From: an uncultured Bacilli bacterium | GTDB lineage: Bacteria; Bacillota_I; Bacilli_A; RF39; UBA660 | Direction of reading: 5' to 3' | DNA: 49,303 nt | NCBI GenBank assembly: GCA_934183185.1 | Contig: CAKPSO010000008.1 | Coordinates: 1 to 49,303 of the forward strand | Shown: positions 42,571-49,303 of the stretch, in pieces | Layout: each line of letters opens with the position of its first letter | Numbering within the stretch: position 1 is the stretch's first letter | The notes under the pieces: model-generated | What the model was told of the DNA's origin: nothing | Database searches by the model: none | What the model saw: only the letters and a program-made list of their open reading frames with translations | Program-made: the position numbers and the translations under genes

Positions 42571-44132
42571 AGTCCTAAGTAGGTAATTCTTATGTGGCCA
42601 TTTCCTTTGTTACCGCTTTCATTAGTTTTACCTTCATAAATAGGCATAGTAGTTTGGTTTTCTTTTTTATCTGTCCAAAGGTAACCTTCACCATCTATTA
42701 TAGTTGTGTTATCAAAGTGGTATTCACTATATTCTGAATTATTTAACATTTTTATATTACCACTAGTTGATACTTGATCTATTGCTTGGCAACCGTTATG
42801 TCCTGAAATATAGCTAGATCCACCTCCAGCCCCACCATTTTTACTATAACCACCGGTAAACCAACCACCTCCAGCTCCACTTTGGTTTCCTTCAAATAAG
42901 CCTTTACCAAAGCCACCAGTAACTGTAGATGACAAATTGGTTCCTTTAGAATCATAAGTAAGGTAAGAACCACCCTGAATGGCTGTTGCACCAGTTCCAA
43001 GCCCATGTTCATTACTACTAGTATAACCTTCGCTCTCTGAATAGTTAACTGATTCTCCATCATAACCAATTAATCCTCCACCTGAGCCACCATTTCCAGA
43101 TCCATATAGTACTTTATCGGTTTTAGAGGTTGTATTTCTATTATTTGCTCCGCCTCCACCGGCTGCAACTATTATTCTAGTTTTAAGAGAATCAAAATTA
43201 TCCCAAGTACCGCCTGTTATACGAATATCTGTTGCACCTCCACCAGGGCTACCATATTTTTCTTCTCCTGCTTTAATACTTTCACCACCGTTATAACCGC
43301 CAGCAATTGTTCCTTCTTCTCCAGCACCACCAATGTATAGATATAGAGTTTTACCTTTTTCTAAATAAATATAACCGCTAGCATATGCTCCCATACCACC
43401 AGTATATATACCACTATTGCCACCACTAGCTCCCCATAATTCTAATTTATAGGTACCACTGGCAGATACAGTATATTCTTGAACATCTCCAGTATAGATA
43501 AAGTCCTTGGATACCATACTAGTTGATAGAGTATCGTTGTTTGTAGCAACTATATGAATACCAAAGTCATCATCATAATCAATATGTTCAATATATATGT
43601 CAATGGAATAAATATTGGTTTTGGTACCATCACTTTGAATTAAGCTATCACTACTTAGTATATTATCGTTGGTGATATAAATATTTTGAAAATCTTTAAC
43701 ACTTCTACCAGTAGGAATTACATCTGGTAGTTTATCTTCGATAGGATACTTTGTATCTCCATATTTAATATATTTATTATTTAATAATTCTTTCAAAGTA
43801 TCAATATTATTATCATCTAATTTGGAAACAGCTAATATTTTAGATGTTCCATCTTTAAATGATAGATTAATACAACTACCGTAGTTGGATGCTTGATTTT
43901 CACAGTCTCCACTATAGTTTATTTCATGTAAGCCACGAGTTAGAATGTCATTTTGAATTTCTTTGGTTAAAGTATTTTTATAAGTAACTAGTTCTAGTCT
44001 TTCCATCTCAATATTAGCTCTAGCTCTATAATTCATAATAATAGTTAAGATACCTGATACTATCGTCATAATTAGTGTAAATGTTAATACTACTTCTACT
44101 ACACTTATACCTTTATTATTTAATTTTTTCAT
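42567..44132 (-). CDS. Prepilin-like protein with large glycine-rich head
   Basis: 521 aa. The N-terminus MKKLNNKGISVVEV is a class III prepilin signal: Gly8 before the cleavage site, Glu13 at +5 of the mature protein, then a hydrophobic helix (VLTFTLIMTIVSGILTIIM). Residues about 55-220 form a pilin-like region with EMERLELVTYKNTLTKEI. From about 225 a glycine-rich domain begins with GTYKLELWGASGGNSG and includes AAGGGGANN and GGGATDIRI, the domain type also present in surface protein copy B. It ends GHIRITYLGL. The gene's ribosome binding site AGGTGATT overlaps the upstream pilin stop, and it faces ylbJ. It probably acts as a pilus tip or minor pilin with an adhesive head; this is inference. 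Confidence 0.85.
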   Translation of the reverse strand: MKKLNNKGISVVEVVLTFTLIMTIVSGILTIIMNYRARANIEMERLELVTYKNTLTKEIQNDILTRGLHEINYSGDCENQASNYGSCINLSFKDGTSKILAVSKLDDNNIDTLKELLNNKYIKYGDTKYPIEDKLPDVIPTGRSVKDFQNIYITNDNILSSDSLIQSDGTKTNIYSIDIYIEHIDYDDDFGIHIVATNNDTLSTSMVSKDFIYTGDVQEYTVSASGTYKLELWGASGGNSGIYTGGMGAYASGYIYLEKGKTLYLYIGGAGEEGTIAGGYNGGESIKAGEEKYGSPGGGATDIRITGGTWDNFDSLKTRIIVAAGGGGANNRNTTSKTDKVLYGSGNGGSGGGLIGYDGESVNYSESEGYTSSNEHGLGTGATAIQGGSYLTYDSKGTNLSSTVTGGFGKGLFEGNQSGAGGGWFTGGYSKNGGAGGGSSYISGHNGCQAIDQVSTSGNIKMLNNSEYSEYHFDNTTIIDGEGYLWTDKKENQTTMPIYEGKTNESGNKGNGHIRITYLGL

Positions 44133-44133
44133 T

Positions 44134-44754
44134 TTAATCACCTACATAATAAGTTTTATATATACCGATATTAGCATATTTTTTTAAAGTTGTACCGTCC
44201 ATCATTGGCACGGTTCTAGAAATAAATACACGGTACAAGCCAATTATTTTATTATCTTCAGAATTTGGACTATAAAATGATTCGGAGTTCGCAACTGTTT
44301 TTAAATAATCTCTGAATTTTCCTAGTTCCCCACCAGCAAATAATGAATCTTTACTGGAATCATTTATGTCACTACGAAATTCTTCAAGTGCTTGAGAATC
44401 ATAACGAGTAATGTAGATTATATCGGTATCTTCAATATGAAGACTTTGTTTCAATTTAGTACAGTAATTACTATCGCTATATAAGGAAGTATCGTTACAG
44501 TTAGATATATCGGCATAGCTATTAGTTGCTAGTAGTGTTTCATCTATATACTTATAAGAAATATTAGTTACTACCATATATTTTACTAAATTTGCGGCAT
44601 AGACACTGTCAACATCATCAAATGATTCTAATTTTTGGTATTCACTCATCATAGGTACAGTGTTTCGATACAGAAAAACAAATATCGTCATTACAAAGAC
44701 GCTAACTATTAATGTTTCTAGTAATACAACCCCTCTATTATTTATTCTTTCCAT
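44134..44754 (-). CDS. Prepilin-like (minor pilin/pseudopilin) protein
   Basis: 206 aa. The prepilin signal MERINNRGVVLLETLIV has Gly8 and Glu13, then a hydrophobic helix (VSVFVMTIFVFLYRNTV). The globular part has four-cysteine content (ISNC, YCTKL) that may form a disulphide, and an acidic stretch. The start at 44754 is chosen because AGGA lies 9 bases upstream; a nearer ATG is too close. It is co-transcribed with the larger pilin-like gene, which starts one base after its stop, and divergent from the pilus ATPase. Confidence 0.83.
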   Translation of the reverse strand: MERINNRGVVLLETLIVSVFVMTIFVFLYRNTVPMMSEYQKLESFDDVDSVYAANLVKYMVVTNISYKYIDETLLATNSYADISNCNDTSLYSDSNYCTKLKQSLHIEDTDIIYITRYDSQALEEFRSDINDSSKDSLFAGGELGKFRDYLKTVANSESFYSPNSEDNKIIGLYRVFISRTVPMMDGTTLKKYANIGIYKTYYVGD

Positions 44755-44853
44755 TTTTATCATTCCTCGCTTGCTTATTTTCACTTTTTATTATATACTA
44801 TAATAGTGTAAAATACCATAGGTAAAAGTAAAAAGAATTTGAGGGAGATAATT

Positions 44854-46125
44854 ATGATAAAATATGATGTTAGTAATATACCAATTGTTGATTTGGTAAA
44901 TAAAATTATTTTGGTTGGAGTGAAATCTCGTGCTTCAGATATTCACTTTGATCCTATGGAGGATGGATTAAAGGTTAGAATACGTATTGATGGTGATTTA
45001 CGTGATCATACTATTATTCCAAAGGATAATGAAAGGAATGTTATTACTAGAATTAAATTAATTTCTGGTATGAATATAACAGAAAATAGATTACCACAGG
45101 ATGGAGCAATTAAGGGTAAAATTGATGGTATAGACTTGGATATGCGTGTTTCAGCTTTGCCTACTAATGAGGGTGAAAAAGTAGTTGTTCGTATTTTGGA
45201 TTACAGTAAAAGTTTAGAGGGTTTGGATAGTTTAGACTTCTCTCCTAGCAATTTGGAAAAAGTTAATAAAATGATTTCTGTACCTAATGGTATCGTTTTA
45301 GTAACTGGTGCTACTGGTAGTGGTAAATCAACTACTACTTACTCTATGTTACAGCAATTAAATAAGGAAAATACTAATATTATAACGGTTGAAGACCCAA
45401 TAGAAATGAATATTGAAGGTATTAATCAAGTACAGGTTAATCCTGATATTGGCCTTGATTTTGCTACTGTACTTCGTTCTATTTTAAGACAAGACCCTAA
45501 TATTATATTAATTGGTGAAATTCGTGATAGTGAAACTGCTAAAATTGCTGTTCGTGCTTCTATTACTGGACATTTGGTATTATCTACTATCCATACTAAT
45601 AATTCGCTTAGTACTATTGAGAGACTTTTAGATATGGATGTTGAACGTTATTTATTATCTAGTGCTTTAGAGGGAATTATTTCTCAAAAACTAGCTCGTA
45701 GGCTTTGTCCTCATTGTCGTAAGCTTAGACCTACTACTCCATTTGAAAAAGAAATATTTAAAAAGACATTAAATAAAGATGTAGCTGAGATTTGGGAAGC
45801 TGGTAAATGTGATGAGTGTATGAGTGGCTACTTAGGTCGTATCGCAATTCAAGAGGTTCTACTAATAGATGAAGAATTACGTGATATTATTGGTAATGAA
45901 AATACACGAAAAGAAGAAATACGTGAAATAGTTTATGGTAGAAATCAAACAGTTACTTTACTACAAGATGGGCTAGACAAAGTACTAAAAGGTTATACAA
46001 CTTTTGAAGAAATATATAAATTAGTTGAAATGGAAGATGATTTAGATAGCGAAATAGCTGAAGCTAATGGTAATTTTGATGAAGCTAGTGAGGAAAAAGA
46101 GAAAGAAATAGAAATTAATGAATAA
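44854..46125 (+). CDS. Type IV pilus/type II secretion ATPase (PilB/GspE/ComGA family)
   Basis: 423-aa hexameric motor that powers pilus or pseudopilus assembly. The N2 domain has SRASDIHFDPMEDGLKVRIR and INEN-like VITRIKLISGMNITE. Walker A is TGATGSGKST (Lys158); the Asp box, Walker B LIGEIRDSETA and the His box TGHLVLSTIHTNNSLSTIER follow. A tetracysteine metal site CPHC...CDEC completes it. The N1 domain of full PilB is missing, so it is of the shorter ComGA/GspE form. GAGGGAG precedes the ATG; a TATAAT at 44799-44804 is the likely -10. PilC and prepilin peptidase are not in the window. Confidence 0.94.
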   Translation: MIKYDVSNIPIVDLVNKIILVGVKSRASDIHFDPMEDGLKVRIRIDGDLRDHTIIPKDNERNVITRIKLISGMNITENRLPQDGAIKGKIDGIDLDMRVSALPTNEGEKVVVRILDYSKSLEGLDSLDFSPSNLEKVNKMISVPNGIVLVTGATGSGKSTTTYSMLQQLNKENTNIITVEDPIEMNIEGINQVQVNPDIGLDFATVLRSILRQDPNIILIGEIRDSETAKIAVRASITGHLVLSTIHTNNSLSTIERLLDMDVERYLLSSALEGIISQKLARRLCPHCRKLRPTTPFEKEIFKKTLNKDVAEIWEAGKCDECMSGYLGRIAIQEVLLIDEELRDIIGNENTRKEEIREIVYGRNQTVTLLQDGLDKVLKGYTTFEEIYKLVEMEDDLDSEIAEANGNFDEASEEKEKEIEINE

Positions 46126-46128
46126 AAG

Positions 46129-46166
46129 AAAATACAGTTTGTGTTGATTGCAAACTGTATTTTTTC
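46129..46166. terminator. Bidirectional terminator between the pilus ATPase and tmk
   Basis: AAAATACAGTTTG (46129-46141) and CAAACTGTATTTT (46151-46163) form a perfect 13-bp stem with a 9-base loop, followed by T on the plus strand and A/T on the minus strand. Confidence 0.9.
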
Positions 46167-46837
46167 TATTTTAAAACTATATCTATTATTTCTTGATTTA
46201 TATCTTCAATATCACGCATTTCATCATCTTTACTACAGTTAATTGTAGTCCAGTTATATAATTCAGCAAGCTCTATATAAGTTTTTACAGTATTAATTTG
46301 GTATGATGGATCTTTTTCGTTTTGATCTAAATCAACACGATTTTTTTGAAGTTCTTTAGTTATATTGTACGGTACGTGTAAAAATATCGTTAAATCGGCT
46401 TTAGGTAATTCTAGTAGCCAATACTCTAATTTATCTATCCATTTAAACAAATTGAATCTTTCATCGGGATCTTCTATTTTGGCACCCTGGTGTGCCATAT
46501 TAGAACTAACATAGCGATCAAGAACTACGTAGTAATCATTATCTAAATATTCTTTTATTTTAGGAAAGTTATATTTTCTATCAGCAGCTAGGTATAGGCA
46601 GAATATTTTAGGGTCTAGATTGACAGGCCCTTCTTCAAACCAACACTCACCTATTTCTTTTTTTCCTAATATCGGTCCACCAACTATTTTACCACTAGCT
46701 GTATCATACATTGGAAACGAAAAGTTAATAGCTTTTATTCCCATTGCATTTAGTTTTTTTACTAATAATTTACTTTGCGTTTCTTTACCGGAACAGTCTG
46801 ATCCTTCAATTACTATTAATTTACCAGTCTTAGCCAT
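46166..46837 (-). CDS. tmk: Thymidylate kinase
   Basis: 223-aa kinase phosphorylating dTMP to dTDP. The P-loop is EGSDCSGKETQSKLL, the DR(Y) motif VVLDRYVSSNMAHQGAK, with LYLAADRKYN and LPKADLTIFLHVPYNI. The loop GSDCSGKE differs from the usual GxDGxGKTT; the Cys and Glu are distinctive. AGGTGATACC precedes the ATG, and a TTGACA/TATAAT promoter lies just upstream. The gene is convergent with the pilus ATPase. Confidence 0.93.
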   Translation of the reverse strand: MAKTGKLIVIEGSDCSGKETQSKLLVKKLNAMGIKAINFSFPMYDTASGKIVGGPILGKKEIGECWFEEGPVNLDPKIFCLYLAADRKYNFPKIKEYLDNDYYVVLDRYVSSNMAHQGAKIEDPDERFNLFKWIDKLEYWLLELPKADLTIFLHVPYNITKELQKNRVDLDQNEKDPSYQINTVKTYIELAELYNWTTINCSKDDEMRDIEDINQEIIDIVLK

Positions 46838-46869
46838 GGTATCACCTCATTTATATCTTAGCTGTATTA

Positions 46870-46899
46870 ATTATATCAATATAAACATACGTTTGTCAA
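46870..46899 (-). promoter_or_regulatory. tmk promoter
   Basis: On the minus strand, TTGACA (46894-46899) and TATAAT (46870-46875) are both perfect with an 18-bp spacer. The -35 lies only 15 bases from the stop codon of surface gene copy B. Confidence 0.85.
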
Positions 46900-46902
46900 A
46901 TA

Positions 46903-46916
46903 AAACATTTATGTTT
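46903..46916 (-). terminator. Possible weak terminator at the end of surface gene copy B
   Basis: AAACAT and ATGTTT form a short inverted repeat overlapping the stop codon of copy B, followed on the minus strand by TATTTG. It is weak, so read-through into tmk is possible. Confidence 0.3.
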
Positions 46917-49191
46917 ATGGAGTTAAAACAATACGAAAAGAGTAGCGCGAATTAGTGATACCTGAAGCAAAACTAAAAGCGAAAGCACCAGCTTCTGTGC
47001 CAAGGAGCGAACCTCCACCACGTTCAAACAAAGGACTGGTTGTATTAGCAAAACCAGCAAGTCCTTTGTACCAGCTAGATTTATATCTACTTACTCCATC
47101 TGGATCATTTTCACTCCCGAATGGACCCATCTCTCCTGTTGCATCTCCTAAAATTCTATTATTAAACTGAGTATTCGTGGTTGATGTGTATTTATCCCAA
47201 TATTTTGTATAAATGATATTACTAAAGAAGTCTTGATATATACTGGTTATTTCGCTTTTTCCACCTACTGTTGATGCTCTAGTAGTATAGCCAACTACGT
47301 ATTCCCATGATCCTCCACTCATATCATAGATTCCAGTTTTATTTCCAGTAGTTGACGCAATGGTTGATTTACTGTTTAGATAGTTTATGGTGTACTTTCC
47401 ATCTTTTCCTAAGGCAGTAGTTTCATATCTATTACCTTCTATACTTGATGAACTGTAACCCTTAGTTGGTTCTTCAGTACCCGTATATCCTGTAATAAAA
47501 GCACTGTTATTATTAATTCTTACACTAGCTTGTGATCCATATACTGAATGCTGTAAGTATGCTACTGCTCCCCACTCTGTGTTCTTCATCATATGAGAAT
47601 CTAAATTTCTTTGATAATCATAACTATTCTTAAACATATTACCCAAAGTTATATTTCTCCATGAGTATACATTGGGCTTAATTATTATTTTACTTGTATC
47701 TACACTGTTTACCTGTGCAGCACTAGTTGATGTAGCCCCATCATATCCTGTCTCAAACTTTCCTACCCAGAATCCATTTGAATCAAAACTAGTGAATGCT
47801 GGATGAGTTAAATAACTTCCTTTAGTAGTTCCATTTGAAGGAGTTGTATCTTTATTCTCAAATACTACATTGATAGTCTGTACTTTGTTTTGGATACCAG
47901 TTAAACTTGTATAGTTTCCTTCATCAAATATTTGATACTTGTATCTAGGTATCCACACAAAATATGATTCTATATTTGATTCTGGTATAGTATCTCCATT
48001 ATTATAAGTTTTTGTTTCATCTTTTAATATTACGGCATTGGCCCATTCTTTATTTTCATAGTTATACCACTCTTTACTTATGTCTGCCTTAGTTACCGTT
48101 CCATCACTAGCTATTTTGATTGGTACTAAATTATCTTTTAATACTGGGTCTGTTCCATTTAATATTGTTTCTGTGTATTTCTTAATAGGCTTATCGGCTT
48201 TTACTAGAGTGATTTTAGCATAACCATTTCCTTGTTTACTGCAATTTTCAGTTGGGGTTTGACTTGTGCAAGTAGTTGATACTGTTTTAGTAGACTCTTC
48301 ACTTGATTCTTGACAGTTATAACAGTACATTACTTTATTAGTTAGAAGTGAATTTCCTATATATCCAGAACCACCGCCTGCACAATCTGTCCAAGTAGTT
48401 CCATTTCCTGATGTTCCACCATAGTATCCCCCTCCACCACCTGAACCTTTTTCATTCACATTACTAAACCCTGATTCACCAATTCCAAATTTATATCCTG
48501 ATATTTGGGTACCACCAATTCCATGCATATAACTTTTACCATTATATATATAATAATCATCACTTCCTGGTATTGGATCTGCAGCTATACTACCACCAGC
48601 ATTTCCACCATAGCAGTAACCCCCTCCTTCAGGATCACCTGAGGAACCACCTCCACCACCGGAAACAATTAATATATTACTTTTATTAGATTCAAGCGTT
48701 GAAAGCAACCCTGATGATAAGGCTATATGAGTAGCACCACCACCAGACGTGACACCTTTGTTGTATGAATAACCTCCGCCATTGTAGCCACCTATATTAT
48801 TTACGTTAGTATTGTCTGTACCTTTTCCACCGATATTTATGTAAATACTTCCATTACTATTTAGAATCATATATCCAGCAGAATAACTGCCGTTCCCACC
48901 ACGATACATGGTTCCATTTTTTATAGTAGAATTTCCTCCTTGAGCTCCCCAAGTTTCTAGTTTATATTCACCATCACATGGTACAGTAAAAGTTTGTTCA
49001 CTTCCTGTATAATCAAAGTTCCAAGTAGTTCCATCTTCATACTCGCATGAAGAATATACTCCTGTTACTAATTTATTTTCTACTTTTCCTTTTTCTTCAA
49101 ACGAAAAAAGAGCATATGATGATGTTAACACCAATGCTACTATCGATATTATTAGTACTAATAACATAATTACTTTATATTCTCTCTTCAT
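46915..49191 (-). CDS. Glycine-rich surface protein with FGE/C-type-lectin-like C-terminus, copy B (full length)
   Basis: 758 aa. Residues 6-27 form a signal/anchor (VIMLLVLIISIVALVLTSSY) followed by ALFSFEEKG, like the other surface gene. Residues about 60-290 are a glycine-rich domain (GEYKLETWGAQGGNS, GGGATHIAL, VSGGGGGSSG) of the type seen in the pilin-like protein. A six-cysteine linker (YCYNC, CTSQ, ENCSK) leads to about 330-758: FVWIPRYKYQ, GFWVGKFETGYDG, KNTEWGAVAYL, GIYDMSGGSWEYV, RGGG and RIVLTP, resembling the FGE/SUMF1 C-type-lectin fold. The last ~55 residues differ strongly from copy A although the preceding region is near-identical. The promoter contains a ten-G run. It is probably an exposed binding protein; ligand unknown. 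Confidence 0.88.
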   Translation of the reverse strand: MKREYKVIMLLVLIISIVALVLTSSYALFSFEEKGKVENKLVTGVYSSCEYEDGTTWNFDYTGSEQTFTVPCDGEYKLETWGAQGGNSTIKNGTMYRGGNGSYSAGYMILNSNGSIYINIGGKGTDNTNVNNIGGYNGGGYSYNKGVTSGGGATHIALSSGLLSTLESNKSNILIVSGGGGGSSGDPEGGGYCYGGNAGGSIAADPIPGSDDYYIYNGKSYMHGIGGTQISGYKFGIGESGFSNVNEKGSGGGGGYYGGTSGNGTTWTDCAGGGSGYIGNSLLTNKVMYCYNCQESSEESTKTVSTTCTSQTPTENCSKQGNGYAKITLVKADKPIKKYTETILNGTDPVLKDNLVPIKIASDGTVTKADISKEWYNYENKEWANAVILKDETKTYNNGDTIPESNIESYFVWIPRYKYQIFDEGNYTSLTGIQNKVQTINVVFENKDTTPSNGTTKGSYLTHPAFTSFDSNGFWVGKFETGYDGATSTSAAQVNSVDTSKIIIKPNVYSWRNITLGNMFKNSYDYQRNLDSHMMKNTEWGAVAYLQHSVYGSQASVRINNNSAFITGYTGTEEPTKGYSSSSIEGNRYETTALGKDGKYTINYLNSKSTIASTTGNKTGIYDMSGGSWEYVVGYTTRASTVGGKSEITSIYQDFFSNIIYTKYWDKYTSTTNTQFNNRILGDATGEMGPFGSENDPDGVSRYKSSWYKGLAGFANTTSPLFERGGGSLLGTEAGAFAFSFASGITNSRYSFRIVLTP

Positions 49192-49226
49192 AATAGATCA
49201 CTACTTTCTATAGTTTTACTATTATG

Positions 49227-49258
49227 ATTGTATCATAATTACCCCCCCCCCAAGTCAA
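49227..49258 (-). promoter_or_regulatory. Promoter of surface gene copy B with a poly-G spacer
   Basis: On the minus strand, TTGACT (49253-49258) is the -35. A run of ten G (49242-49251) follows, then TATGAT (49232-49237) and TACAAT (49227-49232) as alternative -10 boxes, giving spacers of 15 and 20 bp. Neither is the optimal 17, but seven G would make the TACAAT spacer 17 and twelve G would make the TATGAT spacer 17. Confidence 0.75.
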
Positions 49259-49303
49259 GCCTGGGGTTGGGAGTTTATAATATTTTTGGACCACTTTTAC
49301 AGA

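Noticed and set aside
46915..48000. Active formylglycine-generating enzyme
   Set aside because: Only the fold-like motifs (WVGKFE, NTEWGAVAY, DMSGG) are seen; the paired catalytic cysteines cannot be identified, and the protein is surface-anchored and glycine-rich.
46915..49191. A complete diversity-generating retroelement in this window
   Set aside because: No reverse transcriptase, accessory variability gene or template repeat is visible on either strand; only candidate target genes are present.
1..49303. CRISPR array, tRNA or rRNA genes
   Set aside because: No regularly spaced repeats, no tRNA-like GTTCGA arm in intergenic DNA and no rRNA-like GC-rich stretches were found.

Overview
This is a 49.3-kb, very AT-rich bacterial chromosome segment with dense, mostly housekeeping genes. 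It uses the standard bacterial code: tryptophan is TGG throughout and TGA is a stop (ylbF, rsmD). Gene content (ylbD/E/F, ylbJ, ylbL, SpoIIM, SpoIVB, HrcA/CIRCE, YtrA-type GntR, ParE/ParC) and GGTGAT-like ribosome binding sites point to a low-GC Bacillota/Bacilli lineage. The style of its surface proteins suggests an uncultured gut clade of the RF39/RFN20 type; that placement is inference. No rRNA, tRNA, CRISPR array, IS element or prophage was seen.

Layout. 1-1.4 kb: 3' end of a large glycine-rich surface protein (copy A). 1.5-9.0 kb: cell-wall genes (class B PBP with PASTA, MraY, FtsW) interrupted by a GntR-controlled ABC transporter operon with a clear promoter and a 10-bp palindromic operator. 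9.1-10.6 kb: a second type of secreted surface protein. 10.7-15.8 kb: topoisomerase IV (parE, an unknown gene, parC). 15.9-18.5 kb: ylbD-ylbE, then ylbF-rsmD-phosphatase-unknown. 18.5-25.1 kb: hrcA-grpE-dnaK-pepF-dnaJ behind a consensus promoter with one good and one degenerate CIRCE. 25.1-29.1 kb: a guanylate-kinase-like gene and rarA on the minus strand, xerD-deoB on the plus strand. 29.1-30.2 kb: a Cys-rich DUF1540-like mini-gene and about 0.8 kb of almost pure AT non-coding DNA. 30.2-32.8 kb: HTH regulator, mnmA, spoIIM (minus). 32.9-33.4 kb: a 30-aa membrane peptide gene and a small membrane protein gene. 33.5-40.5 kb (minus): mutS, nusB, xseA, xseB, spoIVB plus two unknown genes. 40.6-42.6 kb: ylbL and ylbJ, divergent. 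42.6-46.1 kb: two pilin-like genes, one with a glycine-rich head, divergent from a type IV pilus/ComGA-type ATPase. 46.2-49.2 kb: tmk and full-length surface protein copy B.

The most interesting theme is cell-surface variation. Copies A and B lie at opposite ends in inverted orientation. They share an identical tract of about 155 bp, yet their last 55 or so residues, which end a formylglycine-enzyme/C-type-lectin-like domain, are strongly diverged without gaps. The variable 3' ends of A, B and the third surface gene are GC-rich and poor in adenine on the coding strand. Copy B also has a run of ten G between its -35 and candidate -10 hexamers, the architecture of a phase-variable promoter. No reverse transcriptase or template repeat is visible, so a diversity-generating retroelement is only a hypothesis.
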